From: Chimonanthus salicifolius
Lineage: Eukaryota > Streptophyta > Magnoliopsida > Laurales > Calycanthaceae
Assembly: GCA_013350335.1 (NCBI GenBank)
Contig: CM023537.1
Location: forward strand, 14,884,884-14,948,883
Length of the DNA: 64,000 bases
Direction: 5' to 3'
Shown: in pieces, positions 1 to 13,500 of the stretch
Numbering within the stretch: position 1 is the stretch's first letter
How the letters are laid out: each line of letters opens with the position of its first letter
Position numbers and translations under genes: made by a program
Notes under the pieces: generated by a model
Databases searched by the model: none
The model's input: only the letters and a program-made list of their open reading frames with translations
Told to the model about the DNA's origin: nothing

Positions 1-644
1 AGGCCCTCTCGAGCATTTGAGTTTGCATTCAACATTGTCTAAATCAAGTTATATTTGTCTCATCTGACCATCCATTAACCCAAAAACATGCTACTCTTTG
101 TTTAAAAAAAAATACATATTCTTTATAGCTATTTGTTCTCCAATCCATAATTAGAAATTAAGACATTAAACCCTGCAGGACCTCAGTGATTTCTGTTCTG
201 CATATTACATTGTTAAAAAAAAATTATTTAAAAAAAGCTAAATCCTTCAAATTTAGTATGGGAGTTCAAAATATTGGTTAAATCCAAAAAGTAACTTGCT
301 CATCTTATACTTCAAAACTTGACTTGGGTGAAGATTCAAGACCAAGATTGGCCTCAAATTCAGCTAAAGAATTCCCTTCGTAACCAAACAGCTACTTAAA
401 CATCTTAGCAAATAAGCATAGTTGAAGACGATCAATGTGGTTGGAGGGCTACCAAGTTTATGATGCAGTTGATGAACTTTAGGACACACATGTCTAAAGT
501 GAATGTCCTAAAGTGAAATGATGATATGCTGTCATTTTGAATGGTAACTACCATGAAAATGAACAAATTCACTCTCCATCTAATTTTAAGTAGTTTTTCA
601 TTAATGATTGGATTTGTTTGTTTCATAATGGTGGTAGATTACCC

Positions 645-785
645 CACACAGTGTAGCTCAGCTGGTAACATTCCGCCTTAGGAGGTGGGATGGTGCAAGT
701 TTGAGCCCCGTAGCATTATCCGGTGGCAATCCTGTGGGGGTGTGGGATGTCACGTGAAGGGGGTTTCGTACCCTTGAGTAATTGA
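645..785 (+). repeat. tRNA-derived SINE-like repeat, copy 1
   Basis: A pol III box A-like string (TAGCTCAGCTGGTAA, 654-668) is followed by a box B-like string near 692-709 (GGTGCAAGTTTGAGCCCC). That is the order and spacing of a tRNA head. It is not a working tRNA, since no paired acceptor stem can be formed. The downstream part differs from the other three SINE-like copies in the window, so it may be another subfamily. The boundaries are approximate. Confidence 0.5.
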
Positions 786-1313
786 TGTTTTAGATGTATC
801 ACAATAGTTTAATTGGTTTGAGTTTCTGTGATTAGATTAGAGGTCTTAAATTTGACATCTCTTGAACTTATTCTGATACATGAGTTTGCCGGTGCAATTC
901 CAATGTGCATCTTTAGCAAGAGGTTTCTATATTTTTATATAATTTGAGAAAATCTCATTAATTTTATATTTTGCAAAGGCTCTACTCTCTTATTTTATTA
1001 ATTAGTTGAAAAATACCACTTAGTAGTTGGATTTTAATATTTCATTTTTAAAGTTGAAGTCAAGTATGACAGAGGTGAATTCATATATAAAAATGAAAAG
1101 AGACCTATTAATTAAAGTATCAAAATTTACTCGCATATAAAATTTTAACTATTTAATGTGATAAAAAAATTAATAATTGAAAATGAAAAATCAAATGATT
1201 AAAAATATCACACATCTCTAAATTTTTGTATTTTGATAAATTTTGAAAATTTCTTTTTCATTAGATATATGTCAAGTATGTGCCAAGAAATTATCCGTTA
1301 GGAAATTGCTTCG

Positions 1314-1321
1314 TTATAAAT
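1314..1321 (+). promoter_or_regulatory. Candidate TATA box of the GDPD4-like gene
   Basis: TTATAAAT lies about 195 bp upstream of the start codon at 1514, a reasonable distance for a plant TATA box with a 5' UTR of about 160 bp. The region is AT-rich, so chance occurrence is possible. Confidence 0.3.
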
Positions 1322-1513
1322 CGGGCAATTAATTTTCTGTAGACGACACTGATGCTCTAAAAAATGCTAGACTTTTTTTATTTAAATATAAAGAACAATA
1401 ATAAAAAATAATTTTAAAAATAATAAAACTTCTTTTCGGAATATCCCATGGTTGAAATTTGCCATCACGTTCTTTACAAGTAGAAAATAGAAAAAAGACC
1501 GAAAGGAAGGAAA

Positions 1514-4500
1514 ATGGCGATGGCGAGACATCGGAAGAAAGCGTTGCATCGACGGCTGTGGAAGCGATTTGTGATCTTTTCTTCAAAGAATTCTCTCCGC
1601 CTCCTCCTCTTCCTCGCTCTCCTCGCCCTCCTCCCTCCCCTCTTCTTCCATTTCCGTCTCAAGCGTTTTCACCAGGTTCTTTTCTTTTCTCACTACCTCT
1701 TCTCCTCTCTTCGATCCATTCTGTTTTTATTCTGAAATCATAGTTTCTTTGGATTGAAAACCTTCAAGATTTTCTATGCTCTTCTTCCCATTGTTTTCTT
1801 TCGGTTTCTCTCCACCACGAATTCGCTCCGATCGCATGGTTGGAAGCTTAGGCTTTGTTGGTTGCATGGAAAGGAAAACATTTCACTGAAATTAATATTA
1901 TTTTAATTAAAATGGTTGAAGAATGCTTATTATTTGGTAAGAATTGGCTATTTTCCAGGGAATTGTTTTCCTTTCCACCCATCCAAATTGAGCATTAGAA
2001 TTGTAGGGTGTTAGATATCAGTATACTTTTAACCGACCATCAGAATTTCATTTTCTATACCATATTACTTTGTTCATTTCGGATTTGTGGAAATGGAGGT
2101 TATCAGTTGATGTGCTAGGATTTGACAATTCTACTGATTTCCATTTTAGTCCACATTAGCAAAATTTATCCATCTTGACGTTTGCTTTCACTTGATGTTA
2201 TGGTAGATGCAAAGACGTAGATGTGGTTGGATAGATGACCCACCTCTTGTGTGTGCTCATGGTGGTGATTCAAGCAAATCTGTTCCCAACACAGTAAGTA
2301 TGCTCATCTTTGGTGGTGTTGCCAAACTGCATCACAGTCATATGATTCATCAATCCAATTTGTGCTGCTAAATTGTGAACTACTGATCTTTGGAGTAAAG
2401 CTATGAACTAGCACTTTGGCTCTATTACTTGAACTGTAATATTATGTTGAACTAGCATATAAACATTTTTTACTTTATGCTCAGTGTTTCTTTGACCTCT
2501 TTTCATTTTGTCGCCTTTTAAGTTTGTTTGGCCTATTCATGAAATCATGATACACTCAGGTTGATGTATGGGTGTAAAATGAAGTTTCCTTGAAGGAAAA
2601 TTTTTGCATGTGAGTCGGGTAAAATTGAGTGCTCTTGTTCAGGACATATCATGTTTGTCTATGCACATGTAAAATGGAGGGAAGCAGTTGCTTACTCTCT
2701 TTTTTTTTTAAAGGATAAAACATATGACAGCAATATATTAACCAGCAATGCCCGGATCTAGGATCTGGGACATTAAGATATATAGATAAGAGTTTGGTTT
2801 CGAAGGCTCAGAACCACTACCATGGCCCAGCCCTTTTGTATAAAATTTCCTAGCCCAAAACATTGAACCTTCACACAAGCCACAAAAACAGAACCATTGG
2901 TAGAAATCCCCAAGTGTAAACCACGATCACATAAGGCCCTTGACTACAGCCATGCCCCCATAAAGACTGACCACCACCAAGGACAAGAGTCAACCATGAG
3001 CTACAGGCCCTCCTTCCTAGCATTCTTCTCGTTTATGATAATCTGCTTAACACTCTAAGGGAGTTGATCCTCTGAATCAAACATCCAAGGAATTGGAGGC
3101 ACATCCAGCTAGTTTTCGGAGTAAATTCTATTTTAAGTCCAGAGATGAGACAACTCAACTCGACAGGTCATCAAGTTGAGTAACTTGGTTCACTCTGAGC
3201 AAATAACTTGACGGGCTTGAAAGGCTTGGTCAACTTGGTGCCCTGTGAGTCAATTTTGAATGCTGTCCAGTTCTGAACTATGGCTAAAGCTGAGTGTACC
3301 TGACATTTTCTCTCAAGACAAACAGAATGGTGAAACCTGCCATTTTGACTCCTTAACATGCTCCTATCAAATACCAACCCCTCCATCTACCCTTTGTTTT
3401 TACACTACCATCTTCTGTAGAACAACTCTTTCTCCCTATACGACAGCAGAACTTGACCTACACATGGTCCTTTTGTACCACTGACTTCACACTATTCGAG
3501 CCAATAGCTAGTTGGTATGTTTCCAGTTATTCCCTGAGTGGATTTTGTTTTGTGTATGATAATCTTGACATATTTGGATACCTAGTAGGACAACATACAA
3601 CACATTTGGGCTTCTTGTTAATTATGATTATTTTCATCCTAAGTTTGAAAAGCAATGTTGCAGCATAGCTCCTATCCCTTTCACCATGTAATAGGAAATT
3701 ACTTTTCCTTCTGGGACACTTCTGTGTGCAACTGGTCAGATCTGATTTCAAAATCAAGTTTATAAACCGTGTCTTCATACATATGAATACACATAAGCCA
3801 GCTTTATGCATACATAAAACTTTATAGAGGAATTACATCCTTTTTTTTTTTCGATTGCAATGCAGATGGATGCATATCGTTTTGCCCTTGATTCTCAAGT
3901 AGACTGCGTTGAGATTGATGTCTCTCGTTCTATGGATGGGGATCTGTTTGCTCTCCATGATAGGTTTGTTTTATCATCTTCTGCTGCAAAAATGCCTGCA
4001 TTTTAATTTTATTGAATCTGAAGTGTTAAAAAGAGAGAAGAACAATCTGGGTCAATTGAGGTTAGCAGCCATGATATCATTTCTCCTTTGATTGGCTTCC
4101 ACTTGCTAAAAGCCTAAAATAGATACATGTAAAGCTACTGTGATATACACTGACTTGTTGGTAATGGGGTAATAACAAATCTTTGTACATGACAAATATC
4201 TTCATCATGAAAGCCATTATCCCATCTATTTGGGGTTGGCTTTCTGAGTTTTTCTCTTCCATTCTATCCTATAAAAAACCATGCACTCCAATACCAAAAT
4301 CTATCTTACTTTTCTTTACCTCCTTCTAACAAAATTTTTAAAGGTCTTCCTCTCTTTTTTGTTCCTTCTATTCACATCTATTTGAGGTTGAGTTTCTGAG
4401 TTATTCTTTTCCATTCTATCTAGTCAAAAACCATGTCCATTGATACCAAAATCTATCATATCCTTCTTTACTCCTTCTAACCAAAATTCTCAAGGCCTTC

Positions 4501-7500
4501 CTCTCTTTCTTGTTCCTTCTATTTGCATCCTTTTAGTTTTCCTGATGGGGACCATTTCTAATCTCTTACATATGTGTTCGAACCACCTTATGCAACTATC
4601 CCTCATTTACTCATGTATTTGGGCTACTCTAAAGTTTTCTCTAATACACTCATGTATTTGGGCTACTCTAAAGTTTTCTCTAATACGTGTATTTGTAATT
4701 TTATTTATTTAATGACAATCTACTCATTTATCTTAGAATACACATTTGTGTTACCCTTACCTTATCCACTTGTTTTTTCTTAATTGCCCAATATTTGGCT
4801 CTACAAAGCATTGATGGCCTAATGGTTTTCTTATAACAGTCCCCTTTTTATCCTTTCATTTTTATTTATTTATTTATTTTAATTCACAAGTATATTCGTT
4901 AAAAGAGCTGGTAAATTATAAGAGAACTATATTAATCCTCAGCAACAAAAATGAGAATTAATATACCACCAATAAGACCAAAACTATAAATAATGCAAAA
5001 TTACAAGTAACCCACAAGCACCCTCTTGACGATCCACTCCTAATTACAAATAACTCACAATACCTTCTTGACGATCCACCCTAACTTTGGATAAGAAATT
5101 TGCCACCCCATTGGCTGATGTTCTAATCTCCCTAAAGGAAATAGGTTTCCCCTTACAAAGGTTGGATATATCCCTTGCAATAGCAAGTAACCTCCGAGGA
5201 GGTTTCCTCCCACTTGAAGCCCAGGCAATGGTATTTGTAGAATCACCCTCTATGATGAGATTACTCGAACTTAGATCACCAGATACCCACCAAGAGAGAG
5301 CCCTCCTAATAGCAAAAAAGTTCAACCTCCTTAGAACCTTTAATACCTATGGGTTCGGTGAAATAAGAGAACGTGGTGTATTAGAAAACCCAAGCTTAAA
5401 AGCTTGGGCATTTACTGGACTCTCTTTTATCTATCCACGTGTATTGACCAAGCTGATTAGTTTATGTCAAATCTGTGTTTTGAGCTCTGTAGTGACAATT
5501 GGACGGAATCATAGTTTGAAAACCCAAAAAACTTGCTAAGTTAGTCTGAGTTGACTCAACTCAATAGGATTTGAGTCAAGTGAGTCAGCGGTTTTTCCAA
5601 GTTAAGTCAAAAGACTCGCCCGAGTTACTTGACTCGATAGGATTTCGAGTTGAGTCCAAATTTCAAGTTTTTGAGCCATGGAAGGAACTAACATGGTCTA
5701 GTGGTTTAGTATTACTTTAGATTGTTGTCGTTGCTGCTGCTACTGCTATTATTTTGGTAACGCAGCAGTAGTGTAAAACCAACATTATTTATTGTATTCC
5801 ATGTTTTTCATATCTTGCTAGCACAGTCATCATCCATATGAAAGTATGACTATCTGGAAGATGCATATCTTAACAAAAAAGAAAAGAGAAAGATGTATAT
5901 ATATTTTACCATCATGCTGTAATTTTGCCTTGACAATGATTTCTTGAAGCTACTCATAGACTTAATTCCTATATGACACAGGCAGGGATTTGCAGAGGAT
6001 GTCTGGTAATTCTACTGCAAAGGTTGGACACTTTAGCACAGATGAGGTGAGAATGTTGTTCTAGTATTAGAAACAAAAACCCTACCGAGACTTTTTCTAT
6101 TGAGACACACTAACGAGACATGCTGTCAAATGGATCTTCGGGCCCACATAGTTGGGTGTGATGTAAAAACGACCATATAAATAGGATGCTTATGAAGTTT
6201 CACCTCCATCTAATCATCTTATCCTTTGATTTTAAAATTTTAAAAATCAGTGGCTTATACTCTTTGAAATGTAAAGGCCAAGATTATATGACTTGGATGA
6301 TCAATTGATAGTGAAACTTATATATTTCAGATACATGTAATCACCTATCAAATGAACTCAATTATGTAGGACCCATGGTCCATTTGATAGTATGTCTCGT
6401 TAGAGTGTGTTGCTAGCCATTAACTCTTTTAGAAATGGCTTTAGTTAAAGAGAAGCACCCATCCATGTTTCATGCTACATTACTGTCATGTTGGATGATG
6501 TGGACTAGTGTTTTATTTTATTTTTTAATATGATAATGGATTTATGTTACCTTTCAAAAAAAAATAATGGATTTATGTTCTTCACTGAAAAATGTGACTT
6601 TGTAAGAACTATAACTATACTTGTGTGTGACTAATCCATAAATCCGTTTCTTATATGGGGTCGAAAGTGACCCACCAACACACTACATGTACCCCCCCCT
6701 CCACCCCACATGTGCATGCAGTCAATTTGGCATTGTTTCAGGTTGTCCTGATGGTTGTCAAACTTGGATCTTTCATGAAACGTTAATCTCTCTCTCTCTC
6801 TCTCTCTTTCATGGAACATTGTTTATAAATAATTTTTGGAATGTTTTACCTATGCTATGGTTTATTTAGATTGATTGGACACAATGGTTTTTCAAGCATG
6901 TTGATTGAAACAAGACTAGTGGGCTTCTAGGCTTCTAGCCTTTCATAGCATGTGACAAGTATGATGACATTGTTATTAGTTTAAATGTTTGTAATAATAT
7001 AATACAAGACTAAAAAGAAAATTCCACTAGTATCTTATGCCTATCCATTGCAAATGTTGTTGTCTTGTTTCTGACACTGATGTTTCATTAAAAAAAAGTC
7101 GTTGACACTGACTTTGATGTAGAACAGCCTACAACTAGGCATGAAAACAAAGATAAAGGAAAAATGGGAAAAGGCTATGCCTTAGATTAATCTCATTGAA
7201 TATTCATCGTGTTTTTCCTCTGTTACATGCATAGGTATTTATAAGAAAACAAAAAACTCGAAAATAGAAAATGACTCAACTAGGAAAGCCACCGACTTGG
7301 TTTCCTTGCTAAACTCGGACTCCTAAACCGAATAGGAAACTAACTAAAGTTGGGCTGCTAAGATCCCAAACGAAAATAACAAATCCTCCTTGTTAATTAA
7401 GAAATAAATAAAAATAAATAGAAGTGGAATCTGTGTGCTGCATCTTCCGTGTCCTACATCAGACTTGGTACATTGAGCATATCCAAGCATCATTGGTATC

Positions 7501-10500
7501 TTAATTTGTGAATAGAGATGATTTTCTTGTAACCAAATGGTCTCCAAAGCATGTGCCACATTGTCACATGCATTAAGGGTGCCTTTATTTGAATGAAAAT
7601 TGAGCCCACATCCATGTTGAATAAGACTTCCTTTCAACCAGCAAAATGGTAATGTTAAAAGTTCTGTGTCTAAACTCTGATCTAAGGTTAGGGTGTTTAT
7701 TAGCCTTGATCCATGTTTAAAAACTGGACCAGGTAGTCCAGTTAGGTGGATTCTTATTCTGAATCAAATTGGTTTTTAATTAGAAACTGTTGAAACTGGT
7801 ACAAAGCAGTCATCAGATTGGTGCACTATGGTGGTTTTTGCTGGTTTTAAGGTGGTCTGCCCACATTTTATATGTATGTGTCTGTGTGTGCATGCATGTG
7901 AGCACGTGTGCTTGTGCAGATGTGTGTTTGCACATGCATGTGTGCATGTGTATCAAGTGACCCTCAATCTGTTTTTTTTTTTTTTAAACATATGTTTTTC
8001 TCTACATCTTTTGTTATATTTTAGTTTTAGAATTCAGAGAGAATTATTTATTTGGAAGCCCCATATCTTGATAGTTATTAATTCTTATCATTTATTATTG
8101 TTTTTTTTTTTTTTCTGAAAGGTACTGAATCATGTTATTGATGAGGATGGGTTTTAATTTTTGGTAATAGATAAAACGACTGGATGCAGGCTCTCAGTTC
8201 CCAGAGGAGTTTCACAACCAAGAAGTCCCCACTGTAGAAAATGCTTTAGTGGTATTTCCCAATGCATTGTCTATGTTTTCTCTTATATTTTTAGAAGAGT
8301 ACATCTAATGTTAAACCATTCTCTGGTGGTAAGACTCCAGTAAAAAGAAAATAAAACTTGGATTTCTGTATTTATTTTTGTTGCGAGAGAATAGAAATTT
8401 GTTATAAAAGAAGATAGAATATAGTTTGCAATTCACTATTGAATACATTAATTATATGTGAGGCAAATGTATTTTTTTAGAAACAATGTTTTGGCTCCTC
8501 TCTTTCTCTCAAAGATGCTTAAATTATAACATACATTTGACGCACGTGTTATTTTGCTATATTAAACTTCCGTCTTTTTTCTATTCTACTTTATTTTCTA
8601 TTCATTATAAGTGTTCCTTCTTTCTGAAGGCAAGAGATGGGATTCCTACCAATGGAAGATTTAGTGGTTGAAGGGGAGAGTTAATATGATAACTCTTTGG
8701 AATTCTCCTTTTTGAATGTCTCAACAAGAAGGATGGACTCACTGTCAATTTCAATGAATGGACAACTGCTGAATGAGGGTGTGAAAATATGTCTCACCAA
8801 CATCTATGGGTTGAATTTAGACAGCGATAGAGGCAATTTCTGGTTGGAGTTGGAAGATGTCAAAGTATGGAGTTCTAGCCTTTGGTGTATTGGCGACGAC
8901 TTCAATGTAGTGAGTTATCCACTAGAAAAGAAAGGAAGAGAGAGATATACAAGGGGAATGGAGGATTTCTCAGACTTCATTGAGAGAAATAGCTTAATCG
9001 ACTACTCTCTCATCGGTGGACGGTTCACTTGGTCTAATGGCTAGTCGAGATCGGTGATGAGTAGGTTAGATAGATTCCTTATCTCACCCAAGTTGGACGC
9101 CCACTTCTCAAATGGAAGCCAAATCAAATTGTTCAACCCAATCTCAGATAACTTCATGGTGCTATTAGATACGGATGAGACGGACTGGGGCCCAAGCCTT
9201 TCCGCTTCAGCAACGCTTGGGTGGACGACCCCAAGTTTGTGGACTTGATTAAGGAGTGGGAGAGGGATTTTCTATTCATGGATGGGCGAGTTTTGTATTA
9301 TCAAGGAAACTCATCCTGCTGAAATCGAAGATCAAAGAATGGGTCAAATTTAATGGGGAGACCACGTTGTGGATAGAAAGGAGGTTGCATTGTGGGAACT
9401 TGAAGGGTGAATAGATTGGAGGAGGAAAGGGACTTAGAGGAGGAGAAATTAGCTTCTAAAAGGAGTTGTAAGGCTCTTCTTTGGGATTGTCTCCTGATGG
9501 AAAAAGTGGAATGGCAACAAAAGTCTAGAGTTTTGTGGTTAAAGAGGGAGACAAAAATACTAAATTCTTCCATAGAGTCACTAATGTCAAAAGAGCAGGC
9601 AATAACATAAAACCAATTGTAGTGGAAGGCAGGAAAGTGGTGGATAAGGAAGGAATCAGGAAGCAGTGAGTTGGCATTTCTCGAGCATTTTCCAATCATC
9701 CACTGGTCACAGCCAGGTCCTCCACCACCAGTTGACCCCCATCCCTCCCTCTCTACGTTTGGTCTGCCATCGCCATCTTCTCCGAGTACTCTCTTTCCTC
9801 TCTCCCTTCACTTCTTCTCTGAGCTTCCTACTTGTAGACCACGTGGCTTGTTTTCATGTGTTGTTCTTCAGCTTGCTGATTTTGGTCATAGACCCTATCT
9901 GGTGGTTACCATGCCTGGTTGGTACCCACCCCCCTCTCGAGGCGGGTAGCTGGGCATCCTCTGCTTCAATCCCTTGAGCTATCGGTGCACCTGCAGACCT
10001 CCAGCCTTCTTTGATCTTTGAATCATGTTCTCGAGCTTGTTCTTCTCGTCGCCTTTCAGTTCTCCTTTACTCGGCACAATTAATGTCTCATCATATGCAC
10101 CTCTCTTTTGCTCCCTCTCACCTTAGATGGATCAACATCCTTCTCATGGATCTTTTGACCCGGTACTCTCGATGTTGAACCTTCCTTTCATCTTTAATGC
10201 TGTGTCATGTACATGTGGCTTGCTTTTCACCCTTTTTTTTCACTTGTGTCGAGTCCCTCTCTTAGGTTTCCCTTTCATTCGGTATCCAATGGTCATTTCT
10301 CCCCTTTCACTAGGCTTAGTTCCTGGCAACGAAGGGAACACTAGGACTGGCAGGAATAGGTGGTGTTCTCCAAGATCATAATGGTAAAACGTCTAGTTTT
10401 TCCTGAGTTGGTAGGGCAAAGAGATGCAAACGAGGTAAAACTTCTTAGTATTAGGAGAGACTTGACCATATGGAACTCATTGAGGCAGGGGAAACTAATT

Positions 10501-13500
10501 ATAGAAGGGGACTCGGAAATGCGATTAAGTGGGCTAAGGGGTTGAAATGGTCTCCTTGGAAACTAATTACAATTGTAAGGGAGATAAGGGCGTTATGTTT
10601 AGGCCACAAGATTTCTTTTGCACCAGTCAGAGGAACCGTCAATGGAGTGGTAGACTTCTTTGCAAAGAACGGGGTAGACTCCTTAATTGCAGGCGTTTTC
10701 TATCTCCTTAACTGCTGCCATTTTCTATCTCCGAGGCATTGACAAGATGCAGGGAGCGGCTGTCTTTTATTTTATTTCATGCTTTGTTTTTTGGATGCTT
10801 TATTGGATGTATTTTTCTTTTTGTTAACTCATTTATCTTGTGTTTAGGTCTCTTAGACCCATTTCTTTGTATTTGTATCTCCCTTTTTTCTATTAATATA
10901 TTCAGCTTTTGTTTCGTTTTCTTCGGAGATTGTGAATATTATGATGTAATTTTGGGAATGTTTTTTCTTGTTTTCTTCCTTTTGGATTGCTTGCGGTCTG
11001 TGCTTGCACCCTTTTCTTTCTTTTCTTGATTAATGAAGTTATTTTTCAAAAAAAATATATTCAGTCTTTTTTACCGCTAAAAAAAAAGATCTCTGCTTGC
11101 ACGTCCTTTATCCTTCCAATCCAACAGGGGACTGAAGATCTTTTTAAAAAACTTCTCTAATTTTCATTTTTTGTCCAAAATTTTCATGTTAAAACTAAGC
11201 TAGAAGAATAATTTGATTTTTTCAATTTTAAAACAATTTAGCACCACAGTTTCAAATATTTAAGAAGAAATTCTCAACTATTAGAAATGTATATACATAT
11301 GCATGGATATTATGGATGCATATATCTCTATTTCTAATTTTTTGTAGATACCTAGCTGGTTTTTGTTCCTAAACCTGCTATATATGCGTGGTATAGTCGT
11401 ACGTAAACTCTTTCCATACCCTATCTGTACCATACATTGAATTGTGTGTGATGGGTTTTTAACTTATAAGTTGGTCATCAAAACAGTCTCCTTATCCATG
11501 GAAGATGGCTGTTGCTTCAGAGGAAACACTCAATCTTGCCAGGGAAGGTGGAACTAGTTGCTTCTTGAAGCTAATGGTGATGGTGACTCCCTAGCAAAAG
11601 GAGAATTAGAAGGCTTTCGTTGGTGATGGGCCAAATACAGCCTATTGTGGCTTATGCATTTAGCCACAAAAGCTTGATTTATTGTTGTATCTTGTGTTAC
11701 TTTCCATGTTTCAATCTTGCCAGAAAAGGTGGAACCAGATTTGCTCCTGTGCTTCTTGAAGCTAATGGTGATGCTGCTCCCTAGCAAAAAGGGGAATCAG
11801 AAAGCTGTCATTGGTGGTGGGCAAAATACAGCCAATTGTGGTTTATGCCTAGCCACCAAGGCTTCCTTTATTGTTGTTTCTTGTGTTATTTTTCCTGCTA
11901 TTTTGCTCCTTAACCGGAGGTTAACGCATTATGTTATGTTGCAGTATTATCATCCAAATTGATTGTTATAGTTCTGTTTTTCTCCAGCAGCTTTTTTATT
12001 AGAATAACATTATAGCTAGCATATTTTTTATTTGCTTATTTATGTTTATGTGGGAAACATGTGGCTATTATCAGCAACAACTGAATGTTGGATCTCTTGC
12101 AGTTAATATCAAAGGCAGTCAAACAAGTGATTCTGGATGCAAAAGTAGGGCCTCCATCATATGAAAAAGGGCTAGCAAGGGACATACTTTCTATGGTAAG
12201 GCATTCCATCTCTTGTTACCTACTGTGAAGAAGCTCTACCATTATGTAGTTTCAAGAACCAGAAATAAACTTATCGATAAGTTAGAAATCAGGGAGTCGA
12301 AATAAATTTAGAATCGTCGGGCCAATTTCTAACTTTTGCTAGCTTATTTTTTTGAAGATGTCTCAGGTTTGTTGATAGAAATTGATAAAACCATAGAAAG
12401 ATGTAAAATTGGAAGAGTTAATAAAACATTGCTGGTCATCCCTATTGCTTGAATGATTGAGAGTTCTAATATTTTTTATGCTTGGATCTCAGCCTTACAT
12501 GAATCACATAATCAAGTCATCTTTGTGAAGGAAGTGTGTGTGTATGTTTTCCCTCTCAATAGGTGGCCACGTCTACATGCCAAATACTAGTTGTTGATGT
12601 TCATTTACTACGGACATGCCATTGATGCATGTTCGCATACTGTTGGTGTTCATTAGCTCATTAAAACTTTAGTTTATTATTGTTATATATAAAATTCTTA
12701 AATACTCACCTGTTCCCTGATCTGGATTTGTCTCTGTAGTTTGGCTCTAGGAATGCAATTTGGGTTAGGGTCAACCCCAATCCGGCTGACCCCAACCCAA
12801 AATATGGACAGGATAATGCAACCTATTTAAAATATGGGTTGGTCCCTACCGAAAAAGCTTGGCCTGTTTTTAATTTGGATTGGGCTAAGGTCGTGCTTTA
12901 TATAACTCGACCTACTTGAATCATTGATGCCTATTTACTTGAATCGTGTCAATATAATATATATAGACCAAATTATCTACTTAATTATATGGGTTTTGTG
13001 ACTCAATTTAGCCCGCCCTGAAGTGGTTAACCCAAATTAAAAAAGAGTTGGATTTTTAAAATGGGTTGGGTTGGAGGAGGCCAAAATAGAGTTGGATTGA
13101 AAATAGTGACTCGAATTAAATGTGGGCGGGCTAAGATTTGTCTCTCAACCCGCCCAGATTGCACCCCTATGACTGGCTCTATTTACTGGGCGCAACTTTA
13201 TAATTTGAAAATTTTGAGTTTTTAATGGACTTGACCAGAGTTTGTGAGAGAGTTGTTTAACATGTCATTGAAACCACTGTCACTGATGTTTCCTCTATGC
13301 CAGGTTGAGAGAGCACACTGTTCAAATTGTCTTATATGGGCAAAAAGTGACATGTTAGGGAGGGATGTACTTAGACTGTCCCAAGATGTTACGGTAACCC
13401 TCTCTCTCTCGCTCTTTCTTATTTGTTTATTTTGCATTTTTACTCTTGGCAACTGAAATGTGAAAATACTGAAACCCTTGTTGAATCATTGTGAAGATTC

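Larger units (their letters stand above)
1..1513. other. Upstream region of the GDPD4-like gene
   Basis: No credible gene is visible. The stretch is AT-rich and carries one degenerate tRNA-derived SINE near 645-785, listed separately. The last 200 bases before the GDPD start codon are the probable core promoter and 5' UTR. Confidence 0.6.

Noticed and set aside
654..709. tRNA gene
   Set aside because: Box A and box B are present, but the acceptor stem and anticodon arm do not pair, and related copies occur elsewhere. A SINE is the better reading.
5087..5539. 150-codon plus-strand open frame
   Set aside because: It is the antisense of a LINE RNase H segment (minus strand 5325-5044), so it is not a gene.
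8097..8125. Antisense LINE tail before GDPD exon 5
   Set aside because: A T run followed by CTGAAAGGTA resembles the tail, but no flanking duplication was found.
9666..9977. Pro-rich open frames inside the LINE
   Set aside because: Two overlapping frames of low complexity in a C/T-rich insert. Neither has recognisable domains or a codon pattern.
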